Shown here in pieces: positions 1-12,008 of a stretch of 64,000 bases of DNA. This stretch comes from Gibbula magus (lineage: Eukaryota; Mollusca; Gastropoda; Trochida; Trochidae): positions 51,016,040-51,080,039 of the forward strand of contig OW388293.1 of the NCBI GenBank assembly GCA_936450465.1. Reading direction: 5' to 3'. The number at the start of each line of letters is the position of its first letter. Within the stretch, counting starts at the first letter, position 1. The position numbers and the translations under genes are program-made. The notes beneath the pieces are model-generated. The model was given only the letters and a program-made list of their open reading frames with translations, did no database searches and was not told where the DNA came from.

Positions 1-150
1 GACTTATTTGAATGTTTAGCAAATCAACACAAACATTAGTATTGCTAATAAATGTACTCCCATTGGATATTAAATGGTCATAGGATTTCTTTAAGTAACT
101 GAATAACAATTTAACAATTCAAGAAACTTTAAGTTACGTTTTAAATAATC

Positions 151-305
151 CAGGGATTGGGAAAGGTAGGGGCCAAGGGCCATTTTGCACATTGGATGAA
201 AAAATGGCCCATTAAAATTTTTTAATTTTCCTTTTGCTACAAAGGGAAAGGCCTATTTAAAATATAGAAAATGACTAAAAGCCTAGACAATGGCCCAAAT
301 CCCTG
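151..305. mobile_element. CAGGG-type MITE, copy 1
   Basis: A 155-bp element starts CAGGGATTGGGAAAG and ends in the inverted form AATCCCTG. The arms carry repeated GGGCCATTTT / AAAATGGCCC motifs. It is flanked by the 6-bp direct repeat ATAATC (145-150 and 306-311). The second copy at 56802-56971 has the same ends. No coding capacity. It lies in an RPL13A intron or the 3' side of the gene. Confidence 0.8.
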
Positions 306-533
306 ATAATCTAAACTATCATGGATTAAACAATTGACTTGTTTATCTACAGTACATTTTAAATAAAGGTTGAAGTAAATACAGTCATCTATATGCATCT
401 TTCATGGTTAACAATTGTTTATCATTAGATCTGTGTATCAAATAATGAAGTTTAATGGTTAAAATCAAACCAACCAAATCATATTTGTGAATCGTAGGCC
501 TACCATACAGGTCATAATCAAAATTCTAATTAA

Positions 534-598
534 CATTTCCTCAGGCACTATTGGTCATCAAACTTCAGACAATGTAGGTAAAGACATCATTGGAAATG
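534..598 (-). ncRNA. SNORD34: C/D box snoRNA, U34 type, copy 1 (RPL13A intron)
   Basis: Read on the minus strand: box C ATGATGT (584-590), guide TACCTACATTGT immediately before box D' CTGA (565-568), box C' TGATGA (555-560), box D CTGA (541-544). A perfect 7-bp terminal stem is formed by 592-598 and 534-540. The guide is the conserved U34 antisense element, which pairs with the large-subunit rRNA segment ACAATGTAGGTA and directs 2'-O-methylation there (28S U2824 in human). It lies about 30 nt downstream of the donor of RPL13A exon 629-730, so it would be processed from the intron. Confidence 0.9.
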
Positions 599-628
599 TT
601 TTAAAGTTAAATATTTGATGATAGTCAC

Positions 629-1680
629 CTCGGACTGTTCTCCAGAAGATCATTCTGGGAGCCCTGAAGTGGAATGGACCACGAGCTGGGTTCACATTAC
701 ATCTCTTCTTCAAGAAGTCAAGGTACTTCACTGAAATAACAAACAAAATCATAAATCCTTGTGAAATTGAGCAATTCATTTTACTGACAAATTGAGGTTT
801 TCTAAATGTATTTGACTTTTAAAAAATATATATATTTGCAAAATTTGTTATGGGAATTTATCAACTTGAATAAAGATCTTTGCCAGCGACACTTCAAAAA
901 TGAAATTGTTAGCATCATTTGCAATGAATCCGAGTAGTCCAATCACAATCCTGCACCATCAGGATATTTTAATCCTCACAACTCTTTTAATTGAGAGTGC
1001 AAGACCCGAAAGGCTGGCAACTGCTAAACATAACCAGCCAATGAAACAACGTGTGATTGAATAAAAAGTAAACAGCTGATAAGCTTAACAGGCCTTTCAG
1101 GTCTTATACACTTTGGGTATTAAAGTCTTACAGATTAAAATACCAGTTTGTGCACGACGTCAATTGAGATTTCAACACTAATGAATCCTAATCAACCAAG
1201 CTCACATACGTTTGTTCCTGTAGAAGTTTCCAGAAATGAGGACTCCTTCGCATCTGACAATTACTATGCGCTGACCTGAAACAATTAGTAACATATCACA
1301 AATACAATATAACAAATGCCGAACTTATTTTCAAAATATTATTTTATTAAATTGATTTATTCATAATTTATTATTCTAGAACATAACTTTGGTTTAGAGA
1401 TATTTACTCAATATTAAGAAATAACTTACAAATTATTGATTCGTGTCAGAAATTAGTATTTGTTATAGAATTTGACTTCATTCCTTCAGGCCATTTTGTC
1501 ATCAACTTTCAGACAATGTAGGTAAAATAGTGTGTCATCACTGGAATGAGTTCATAGTATGGAAATTTAGATAAATCGTTTACTGATAGCATACAAATAA
1601 GTCGTACCTTGCAAAAGTGCCTTTGCTACAACTGATGCCAGACGCCCTAGCAGATGCCCTCGGGCATCAATTAGTATGGG
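629..1680 (-). CDS. RPL13A: 60S ribosomal protein L13a (uL13), partial
   Basis: Three consecutive minus-strand exons are visible: 1608-1680, 1210-1275 and 629-730, with phases that join without a break. They encode the uL13 N-terminal core: [16 protein letters not shown], then [16 protein letters not shown], then [18 protein letters not shown] and [16 protein letters not shown], which align along their length with human RPL13A. The protein is a large-subunit ribosomal protein; in vertebrates it also has a translational-silencing role. Exon 1608-1680 begins exactly at codon CCC after an AG acceptor, so a short first exon carrying the ATG lies upstream (right) and was not found. The C-terminal half lies left of base 1. 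Two C/D snoRNAs sit in its introns, as in mammals. The identification is very secure; only the ends are missing. Confidence 0.96.
1479..1548 (-). ncRNA. SNORD34: C/D box snoRNA, U34 type, copy 2 (RPL13A intron)
   Basis: Read on the minus strand: box C TGATGA (1535-1540), guide TACCTACATTGT (complement of 1513-1524), box D' CTGA (1509-1512), box C' TGATGA (1499-1504), box D CTGA (1486-1489). The terminal stem is a perfect 6 bp between 1543-1548 and 1479-1484. The guide is identical to copy 1, but the spacers and stem differ, so this is a diverged paralogue and not a recent assembly duplication. It lies in the next intron upstream, between exons 1608-1680 and 1210-1275. Confidence 0.9.
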
Positions 1681-4600
1681 CTGAAATATCAAATGATAAT
1701 AGTGTCATGTATAATTTTATAAAGTTCATTGAATTGTCAGATGCATGATTAAGTTTGGAGCTACGTTATTTTTTCATCAAATCATTTAAAAAAATTAACA
1801 AATACCTATTTCAAAGATTTTAATAATCAAATGATATATACAAATTACACATATATGATAGAACAAAATTCACTGCCAATAAATACAGAAAATATCAATG
1901 AGATCGGTCTTGAAATTGACCATACCACGAAATTAGATGACAGCTAAGTGAGCTAACCAAACCCAAGATAGAATATACCTAAAGTCCCTTTCAAATTCAA
2001 ATTTAGAATAGTTTGCGTCGAACTTATATCGTATACAAAATGAATGTCATCGATTTGTAAAGTAGTCATATTATAATCATTACATACTTGTCTATCATTT
2101 CTCTGTGTTTTATCGCAATATAGGGAGATACTTCACTACACGTGTGTACGATATGTTGTTCAATATCATTAAAAAAAGCCCTTTACGTGTGTTATTTGGG
2201 ATCATATTTATCCTCAGATATACTCTCTAATATTCATATACATAATTGACAGATTGAAATGCGTGTGAACAGCCACATCCAGTGTTTCAAGTAGACGAGA
2301 TAGAGTGTCTACCTTGTTCTGAAGACCCATGTTGGCTAAAAGACCGAATGTGGGGTTTACACGTGCCCATGCAGGGAGAAACCGGAAAGAGATATTTCAA
2401 GGGAAGTAATTACGACAATTCCAGCATACCGCTAACAATGTCAAATGTGTTATACGTATGGATTTTTCGAATCTTTAATATATAGAAACGCTTAAAGCTA
2501 TATGATATTGATGCTGTTTCGCTTTAAACTAGAATAAAGATTTTAGTTTTGATATTGTAAAAACATTTGCCAATAAAGATAATGAAGGTCCTTTTATTAA
2601 TAACCCTAAATATAAATGGGAATGGATATTTAGCAGGCTAAACGAACATAGACATTTATCAAGGAGTTAATTGGTGGCAATTTATGTATAGGATATTAAT
2701 GTATATATATTGTTACTGTTTATCCACGTATTGTGTATGTTGTTAATTTTGAAAGACGTTTGACTGATATATATGTCTTTGAAACAAAATATTGAATAAT
2801 CATATTTTACACATTGTTTCACATGAACGAATGCATTCCAACGTGAAACATATATATCCAATAGAACAAAGTGACATACATGGCTTTTAAAAATCAGTCG
2901 TTTTAACCAGGCGGGATATACGTTTTTCTAGGTTGTTTTATGATATCCTATAGTTCAGCGTTATCGAAGTCAAAGAAGGTACATTATGCCGACATCGCTG
3001 CTGTATGATCCCATTAAACAAGACAGAAAGCCACAGTTCACTCCCTACCTCGTCTGGTAAGGAGATTCAAAAATGACATTGTTTTAAAAGCCGTGTTTTT
3101 TCAGAAAAAATAACAAATTAAAGTTAGTTGGCATTTAGAGACATGGTATATATTTCAGTCGTGTTCATCACTCGTTGATTAAACTATCTTGAATTGTTGT
3201 ACATATACTTTCTATTGCCCGCGAGTGTATTTGGTGTTTGATACTTTTCTTCAATGTAAATTCCATCTGTTAGAATTGTGAAAATATTGTTGTAAAATAG
3301 GAGTACGGTGTTTTCTTTACATGTCTCCCCCTAGTAAAAAATATGTCTTGTCCATATAAAATATTTTAAAGTCATATTTACAATTTGACATTATGGCAAA
3401 TATATAACAAACATGATGTCGATATACATTTGAAAATATCCAGCATTAGATATTCATAACATATTCTTGTTCACGCTAGAACTGTTTTTCGTTTTCAAAT
3501 AAAATAAAAATGTGACCTGAAATACGAATTAAACATGAAACATGCGACTGCAACTTTGCTTAAGTTATAAACCAGTGTCATTATTCAGCTGATCAAAGTT
3601 TCTTGATAACGTAACACACAATGAGCTGCAAATGTACCAACCAAAATCAATGAAGAGACTTAGTCCTTATTTTCATGCCTTTCATTATGTATCTTTTATA
3701 ATAAAAAATTGTAAAAAGATAAACTACTAGTGAATTTACGACCATCTTTAGATACGTGATTAGACACTTTCAGTAGTTCTTATCGATACGCTAAATTAGA
3801 TTTTAACAAAATCTGCAGTAAACCCCACTGAGTCGTTTTTAATGATTCTGTACATAATGTTTTAACTTATGTGCCGATATCTGAGAGTTCGTCGTTTACC
3901 TGGCTGACTTGATGTTTTTTTTATACACTTGTATGTTTAAATTGAAATTCGATTACGAAAACAATCTGTATTATTACGTAAAACTTAAAGATATTGAATA
4001 TATGCTCCAAAAATCATTGTAAGTACAATTGTGTCCTAAAGATCCCTGGAGTCCATCTTTCGTTAATTTACTAGTATCGTAGTAGCAGCTTTCTGAAAGT
4101 GAGTTGAAAACACAGGAACACCCTATAACAGGGTGTATTTTTTACCTTCGTTTTATCTTCGTTTTAATTACGATATCGAGTTCTTAATAGTGGTTTATCA
4201 ACCGCCCGCAAGATAACATTTCTCGTCACAGTTGGATCGCTGTAGTGATTTTATTGGCGCTTCTGTGAGTTCCTTGGCAGATTTTAGGTCTCACAGGAAC
4301 ATTGTCGTTCATTCAATGTCATGGCGATTGCCAACTGGCGGCCTTTGCATTTTATTAGATATATGTTATATTTACAAGTATATGTACATTTATTGAATTA
4401 TCAACAGCTATTTCTATGTTAAATGTCGTATTCCAGCCTTTGTATTCTATTTATCTGACCGTCTCTACTTGGTCGTAAAAACGTCAGAGGATATCAGATA
4501 ACATCAGTGATGTATTTTCAGTTTGTCTATCACTTCAGTATGATTAACCTCATTTATGCTTTTCAGTCAATTTACCAAGACATGTTGCTTAACACAAGGA

Positions 4601-7130
4601 AGTGGATTGATATATTACATGTTAATGTTGGGATTTTGTCGAGTTTGGTGGCAGAGCCAAGGCTGACACAATATAAGCCTACTGTTGATCATGTTGCAAG
4701 TTGCAAGTTGAAGGATTTATGATATATATTCATTGGTACTACGAACACTTTTTAAGCCAGTTAATGTCGGCAGTTGAAACAGGAGAACATAATAAATTAT
4801 TAGTCGGTCTATCGTCAGAACAAAGGCACATCATCAGTAGAAGATGAATGTCACCTATTAATGGTTTTTCAACATTTTAATGGAGTATGAATTAAAGGTT
4901 TCAATTGGCAAGATTGTGTTTGGAAAAGGTTTGTAATGGTGTACATGTTTTGATAAACAATGCTACATTCTTACATAAACTAAAATTCATCTTCACAATG
5001 CCACGGCCATAACAAAAAGATTTCCAACTCCTCATCTTGCCGAGGGAAGATGGTAAAATTAGAAATATGTTAATTTCATGACTTCTAGATTGGCATTCCA
5101 GAAGTTAAAGTGATGAAGAACAAAGTCAAATTGTATGCATGACAACATTAAAAGAATGAGGTTATTGATGAATAAAGTTTGTCTTCATTCTTCAGGTTAA
5201 TTTCAGTAACCTTTTGTCTGTGAAGATATAACATGTAGTAATATATTATTAATGCCTAAAAGAAATCGTTGAAATTTACAATAAAATATTTTACGAACGC
5301 TTCATCCAATCTGGATGCTTGTTCCTTGTTTAATAACATCTCATGTGTATGTTGAAATGCATTGTAATGTTTGCCATAGCCTTCTATACTGAATAGACTG
5401 TCTTGATTGAAATCAGGTTTCACTTCCCCTGCAAGGCATAAATTGGAAAAGGTGACGAATACAGAAATGCTTTTATTATGGAGACTGGCACAAGTAATCT
5501 TCTGGCTAATTTAAGACTTGCTGCATTTCCTTTACTTTCCTGTGCTGGTGTAACAGCACACTGCACCTGAACTTCACAGTGCGCCCCGAGTTATGCCTTG
5601 CGGGGGATGTTGGTCCCTGTAACAAATACCTGTTAACTCAATGGACACATGAATGTCTGGCTTTTCAGAAATAACAACACTCAATTCATGAAACTTCGTC
5701 AACTTTGTTTATTTACACTATACAAAATATCACATCAATATCGAAATCAAAAGTTCATCATTACAGGCTACTTCTCAGCAAAACCAATAGTTTGTGTTGC
5801 ATACATATCATAACATTGTTAAGAGATGCTTTTCCTTTTGATCTCATTAATAAATCGGAGATACAGGTTGAGCCAATTTAAAAATCAATTTTAATTATTT
5901 TTATAGGTGTTAGAAATACTTGCCTGCTGGCAAATTATTACTGTTCAAAATCAGATGGGACAATTTGCAGAAATGGATAGAAAGAATGTCTGATTTGTAG
6001 GATAATTTATTAACTATTAAATTGGTGGGGAGTGCAGTCAAATTGTGAGAAAACAGCTCAAGCCCTACTGCCTACTGCCTTCTAGCAAAGATGCAATGTC
6101 AATAACCTTTTACATTTCGCATATCTCAACATAAGGGAGAAAACTTCATCATTAACCCCATGCACAGCACAGAACACAACCTCTGAATAACTGCTTTGAC
6201 ATAATTGTTTCATGATTAAAAGGACTAATCAAAGAGTAGACCAAGTATGATGGTCGGTTCAAGGTAAGCTACATTGACAACACAGTATGCTACAGGGCCA
6301 ATATGCACAAAGCCCAATTAGTGATTAGGGCGACATTAGCTAATAGTTATAACATTGATTTACAATTACCTTAGGCTAAGTGCACCCAGAACCATTTCTT
6401 TGTGCTTAGCTATTAAATCTTGTTAACTTGATTACAACAATCACCTTACAAAACATGTCAGTTTTTCCCCCACAAAAATCTGAGTACATAATTGATAAAT
6501 ATTAAAAACAAGTTTGTGCGACATCACTTAATATACTGGGTAGAAGCATAGGTAGAAATTTAATGTTATATCATACAATCTTTCATACAAATCTTGAACA
6601 ACACACATCGACATAAATGTCAATTCATCTCTAGACTTCGGCCTCATACTTTCCAACCTTTCTCCCATTATCTTCAGAACATTATCAAATCATCACAAAT
6701 TAAATCATAAATCTCCTCATGTTAAAAACTGGTATAATGTAAAGCAACTGCAAATTTCATACCACTCGGTCCATCATGATACTTTCATCTATTTAATTTA
6801 AAGCAAGGGCAAATTTCATAAGTAAAAAAATTTATATGTGCAGGACATTGGAAAGAAGAATAACTTCTGCATAGAATTACAAATAAAACATTTTCTGTAG
6901 ATTAAAGTTGTGTTGCGCCAAAACATATGCTCAATGAAATGTGACCAGACAACATTTTATATCACTACAAAGGTTGAGCTTTGCGACTGTCAAGGTCAAA
7001 ACAGCAGTGTTTTTACGAAAGTATTTTCTTCAAGAACTACAGATGGACAGTTCTTTTATATTTTTTTCACCATTTTCTTACTTCACAAAAACAAAAATGC
7101 CCGAAAAATGAAAGGTAAAGTATAAGACAT
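1681..7130. other. Intergenic stretch between RPL13A and ISCU
   Basis: AT-rich DNA with no exon I could recognise on either strand. It should hold the missing first exon and promoter of RPL13A and the 3' UTR of ISCU. Open frames here are short and show no family similarity. The only structured item noticed is a MITE at about 5424-5607. Confidence 0.5.
5424..5607. mobile_element. MITE with CCCCTGCAAGGCATAA ends
   Basis: The left end reads CCCCTGCAAGGCATAA and the right end TTATGCCTTGCGGGGG, imperfect inverted repeats around about 150 bp that include a GGAGACTGGCA motif and a TGCTGCATTTCCTT motif. The inner sequence is related to the 9-bp-TSD MITE found in parkin introns, but the ends carry a CCCC extension. 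A related copy is at about 17908-18087. I could not define a target-site duplication. Confidence 0.6.
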
Positions 7131-10100
7131 CTAATTGGAAGCCTCAGCCTTCTCCCCTTCAGGAGAATCCGGTGAGTTCTTTATCTTGTAGTCATTCAAT
7201 GCAGCCTTGATAGCATCCTCTGCCAACACTGGAAAACAAAACATTTTCAATAGTTAAAGAAAATAATTATTCTTAGTTGGGGAAATTATCACGAGGAAAC
7301 AAGACATTTGAACTGAATAAAAATAATCAACTGATCACATTGTAAATTTCTTTTCGTACCTGAATTTTTTTTATTTTCATAAAATGATAGAATCACCAAT
7401 CTCAATACCATAGCTGATGAATCAAATAATGTCAAACCATTCCCCCTTGGCTGACTAACAGGAATGAGAACTAAAGAATAAGATTAATATTAAAGATTGG
7501 TATCCTGATATATTTTGTGACCAGAAGGATGAAATCTTGTTGTTTTCTCATGATACATTTCTTTCGTGTAATATTGTTGGATAAGGACTAAGATAACCGT
7601 AACCGTAATTTTGCTTTCGGTAGGAGGAATTTATGAACTTCACCATCATGCATAATATCATATCATAACTTCTAAAATAATTAATAAGCTAACAAAGACA
7701 AAACATCACTGCTGTCACATCACAATGGTATAACACATACTTGAACAGTGGAGTTTGACTGGTGGGAGAGAGAGTTCTTTGGCGATATCTGTGTTCTTGA
7801 TGTTCAAAGCTTCGTTGACCTGTAAAAGAGTTAAATAGAAATAACCAACATATGATCTGATTTCATGAGTCTGATTTCATTGTTGTTGAATGATTATTCA
7901 ATAAATTTGTTTTACTAAATACATAAAATACATACAAAAGTATGTAGTTTTGTGCATATTGTGTCTTATTTGTTACTTCAGGAGTTGAGAATGAAGTGAT
8001 GAATGATTGCCCTTACACCAGTGTGAGTAGCTCCTTCAAGTTTGTATTAATCTTATTTACCGGTAGTAATTTTTACCAATTCTGTAATTTTATATCTTGA
8101 AACTGTTTCCTACTATGGAATATTAACATCCAAAAACAAATTCAAATGTTACCCTCTAATTTTCAATTCCATGAGTATAAGATTGTGGCAGCTCTGATTC
8201 ATGATTATAGTTCAAATTTCATGTACTTACAGATTTACCCTTCACCCATTCGGTGGCCAGAGAGCTTGAAGCGATGGCAGATCCACATCCAAAGGTCTTG
8301 AATTTTGCTTCAACAATCTTCCCATCAGTGTCCACTTTTATCTGCATAAGATACATTGTACTCTACTTACATTGATCACAACTTATGATGTCTTTTTTAA
8401 GATAAATATCAACAACCTATTGGTCGATTTAAATAGACAGCTTCAACTTAAATGGATTGTCAAATTAGCTAATGTTTAAGGGATGTAAGGTAATGAGCAT
8501 AACTTCGTAATCGATGCCTTTATAATATAAGTGCACTATTTAAAGTGAAATGTTTCAAATAGCCAATATATTGGACAGGACACATTCTCATTTCTATGTT
8601 TGGATGAGGAAGGTGAGGTGAGGTAAGTTGGGGTTTAACGCCGCTTTCAAGAGTATTTCACTTATACCGCGGCCGCTAGTATTATGGCAGGGAGAAAGCC
8701 CGCAATGCCATGTGGCTATGCACTGCGGTGAAACCTGCAAGCAGCGGCTGGAACTAGCGAACCATGGGTGGTACTGTACTGCAACATTGCACCCAAACCT
8801 AACTGCGTGTAGAACATTTCTCTACTGCAGACAAAGTTGCCGTGCCCCTGGCTGGATTCGAACCCCGGACCTCTTGATACGAAGCCGAATGGCTAACCAC
8901 TGCGCTGGATGAGAAAGTGTTGGAAGATGAGAATATAGAACACTGGATAACCAAGGGTGGCTAGAACAGTATACAGTTCATATCAGTATTAGAATTTACA
9001 GTATGAGATTGACGCTATACCTGAAGTTTCATGACATCTCCACAAGCTGGTGCTCCAACCAAACCAGTTCCAACCTTCTTGTCGTTCTTGTCCAGAGATC
9101 CAACATTCCTAGGGTTCTCATAGTGGTCAATCACCTTTTGAAACAATAAACATCTTGTTAGTAATCACTGAAGATATAAAATTGGGAAAAGTTAATAGGC
9201 AAAATGATTGTCAGCAGGTAAATAAAGTAGGCAACAGGGGCAGACTAAATTAATTTCTGATACAGATGAGAGTTGAATTTTCAGGTTATATAAGATTAAA
9301 GGAAAACATGAATCTTGAAGACATTAAAGAATTTGGTGCATAAAAATTATCTCCATTCCCTTGCAGAGAACAGAAAATACAGCAAACTGTACATTCACAT
9401 TACACCAAGGGAAACAATTCAAGTAATTTAAAAATTTCCTACTGCTGTATTGGCAATCATCCTGCCCTCATGTTAACACTCCTTTTTGGGCACAATGACC
9501 TGATATCAATGTCTAAACCTATTGGCCTTATATTGTGGTATACCGCGGCACAAACTGAATGTAACATTCTGCTGAATTTTACGACCTAATTTCTTGCATT
9601 ATGTTGTGAGAATGTGTGTGTAAAATCAGTCATACGCTGCTAGTAGTCACTCTATAAATAGAGAGTCACATCATCACTACACTCCGAAATGCAGCACCAG
9701 GAAAAATTATAAACCCCCCAGGTTCAAATTAACAGTTGATAGTCTGCAGCATGCATAAAATCATCAACATAAAGTCTTGCACTCACTTTGTACAAACTAT
9801 TTCATTATTTTGCAGACTTCTCACAATGTTAGAGGTGGAGGATATTGGAACAAGAGTCATCAGAAGATGACATATCCTACCGGTTCCACAAAATTTGTAA
9901 AACACATCTTTGACAGATACTTGTGTATCTACTACCGTACTTCAGTTAGTGGGTATTACAGATGCTGAGTTTCAGGTATGTTAAGAGTTTTAGACTTCTG
10001 CTCCAGAAGCAGTCAAAATCAACAACAACCAACAACCCTCTCATGTTTCTATGGAAACAGAAAAGAAAAAAATTGTCAGAAAAAATCTGAAAATAGCAAA

Positions 10101-11325
10101 AGGCACCACTTCGGTTAGTGGGTAATACACATGCAAAGTTTCAGGAAGATATGATGAACGGTTTTGGAGCTGTGCTCCGGAAACGAACCTGTCTCTGAAC
10201 AAAGTCCAAATTCAACATGTTTCTATGGAAACGACAAAAAATAAAATTTTCACAAAATCTGAAAATATCAAAAGGCACCACTTCAGTTGGTGGGTAATAC
10301 ACATGGAAAGTTTCAGAAAGATATCATGAACGGTTTCCGAGTTCTGCTCCGGAAACGAAATGATTACGGACGGACAGACGGCCAGGGTGATGACTATATC
10401 CCACGCTATTACATAGCGGTGGGATAAAAATTCCCTGAAGATGTTTACAAAGCATTAAATACTTTTTTTCAGGATGATGAATCTGTTATCTTTGAAATTT
10501 TGCTGGACATTATAATGTGACAATCTCAAAATTAAAAGAGTGAGTGAGTGAATTATTGCTTAACGCCGCTTCGGCAGTATTACAGCCATTAGCACAACTT
10601 CCTTGCCAGTCTCCATTACTGGCTGATTTAGGCCTTGCAGTATTTTCTTAAGAAATCAGTGTTCTATCCAGGCCCACTATGGATTTCTCGTGCAGCGATT
10701 CACTATCTTCACTAACAGTATTTCACTTTATTCACAGCTGCTAGTATTATGGCATGGAGAAAGCCTGCAACACCATTGTTGTGAAACCTGCGAGCATCGG
10801 CTGGAACTAGCAAACCATGGTTGGAACTATGCTGAAATTCAGTGTAGCATGGCACCCAAAAGCTAACTGCATGAAAAACAGTTCTCTTTAACAGACAAAG
10901 TTGCCGTGCCCCTGGTAGGAATCTAACCCCAGCCTCGATCTTGATCCAAAGTCGAACATACTAACCACTGCGCTATTCCGCCCTTTTGACCCTCAGATTC
11001 ACTTGCAATTATCTTAACTGTTATACTGTTCATACTATGATAATAAATAAACCGCTCCATCATGACAATTAAAGTACACATTCATAATTCATTACATTAT
11101 TGCCATGTGTAATATGATACAAACAAACAGTAAACACGCAGATAAACAACAGAGAGGTTTCAACACTGCGTTACATAACATCAACAACATAACAGCATGT
11201 ATTCTAAAAGTGAATTAATTGATACAATGTGACAATACATTTTTGTGGTAAAGTGCAACTGGAGCTTTGTCTAAAAGCGGTTTCATCAGTTTCCCAACAT
11301 TGGATGTTGTCCTGGACAGCGCCAT
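7131..11325 (-). CDS. ISCU: Iron-sulfur cluster assembly scaffold ISCU, mitochondrial
   Basis: Five minus-strand exons (11239-11325, 9021-9134, 8231-8341, 7741-7819, 7131-7228) join in phase to a complete 162-aa protein. Residues 1-29 are a short basic mitochondrial presequence ending LYHKN, like human ARLYHKK. ISCU is the scaffold on which NFS1, ISD11 and frataxin build 2Fe-2S clusters. The conserved ligands are present: C60 with D62 (APACGDV), C86 (FGCGSA), H128 and C129 (KLHCSM). LPPVK at 122-126 is the motif read by the HSPA9/HSC20 chaperone pair. M131, whose codon is split by the last intron, is the metazoan residue linked to frataxin dependence. Intron 1 holds a Pearl-like element and a SINE; intron 2 holds a full SINE. 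Divergent from parkin. Confidence 0.97.
8612..8906 (-). mobile_element. tRNA-derived SINE, full length
   Basis: Read on the minus strand it starts with a pol III A box (AGCGCAGTGGTTAGC) and B box (GGTTCGAATCC), runs through a conserved body containing GTTTGGGTGCAATG, and ends in AACTTACCTCACCTCACC-like short repeats. An imperfect direct repeat GGATGAG flanks it (8602-8608, 8907-8913). It lies in ISCU intron 2. This is the best intact copy of the family in the window. Confidence 0.9.
9825..10428 (+). mobile_element. Pearl/HINE-like element with tandem core and ACGG tail
   Basis: Core units of about 172 bp begin at GGCACCACTTC (10102 and 10274), with a partial unit before them. Each contains the conserved phrases GTTTCTATGGAAAC and CTGCTCCGGAAACG. 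The core is followed by a GGACGGACAGACGG microsatellite and a terminal palindrome (TATCCCAC ... GTGGGATA). This layout matches Pearl/HINE elements, non-autonomous Helentron-type repeats described from molluscs. A closely related copy is at 54090-54831. It lies in ISCU intron 1. Confidence 0.7.
10540..10983 (-). mobile_element. Old SINE with a nested MITE fragment
   Basis: From about 10735 to 10983 this is a diverged minus-strand copy of the tRNA SINE (CTTGATCC.AAG head, GTTGCCGTGCCCCTGG, GCTGCTAGTATTATGGCA body). At 10600-10710 it carries half of the 9-bp-TSD MITE (CTTGCCAGTCTCCATTACTG ... GCAGCGATTCACTATCTT). The 5' side (10540-10590) is a second SINE-tail type, GAGTGAGTGAATTATTGCTT, also seen at 28315, 55643 and 56113. 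Confidence 0.7.
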
Positions 11326-12008
11326 CTTGGATGTTTATGTAAAGACGAAAATTATATTACTCCGCACAAAACTATGTTTTATTTCCATTAACCGATTAAT
11401 TCATATATAATCAATAGGATTAATTGGATTTGCTCAGTTTTCTGGACAATTTACAACATAAGTAATAAATATACAACTTATAATAGGGAACTATTTGACG
11501 ATGCGTTGCTTTGTCCGGCTAACCCTCTCCAGTATCTAAATTTGGAATGTAAAACTAAAACGAATGACCTCCCGACTATTTCAAAGTCGATCAAAGTTTC
11601 TTTTCACATAAATTTTAAAATATAAATCCATGTTCATGTGTATTTTAACCTATATTTCTATTCCTGGTTGTATCTATAATGTGTTAATTTACAACAAAGC
11701 TAATATAAGGGAAAATCCAAATATATATTTCTTTTCATTGAAACTTTTATAATCAACCAATACAGAAAACAACAAACAACACGTGAGGTCGTGTCCTCAG
11801 CTGTGACAGTTGTAACACCTCAAAACCGTTCTCCTATTCCGTTACTGATCATACCGCACTATGTTTGTACAATGTCAACACGATCAGAATAATGTAAACA
11901 GGATGTGATCAAATGACATTGCCATGTCACTGAAAAACCGACGAAATGGTGTCATTTTTGAAATGAGGAAGTCTTCATATTTGACATTACACACCTGACA
12001 ACGTCAAA
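11326..12008. promoter_or_regulatory. Shared divergent promoter region of ISCU and PRKN
   Basis: 683 bp separate the ISCU ATG (11325, minus) from the PRKN ATG (12009, plus). No exon, repeat or clear TATA box was seen. Both genes must start transcription inside or near this interval, so it is a candidate bidirectional promoter. The call rests on position only. Confidence 0.6.

Noticed and set aside
1000..1060. Antisense match to 28S rRNA (GACCCGAAAG) in an RPL13A intron, possible U32-type guide
   Set aside because: The match is short and no box D or C sits at the required distance.
1735..1790. Third C/D snoRNA candidate upstream of RPL13A exon 1608-1680
   Set aside because: TGATGA and CTGA motifs are present on the minus strand, but there is no terminal stem and no rRNA-like guide.
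2282..4722. Small plus-strand open frames (67 and 71 codons)
   Set aside because: AT-rich intergenic DNA, no splice-linked partners and no family similarity.
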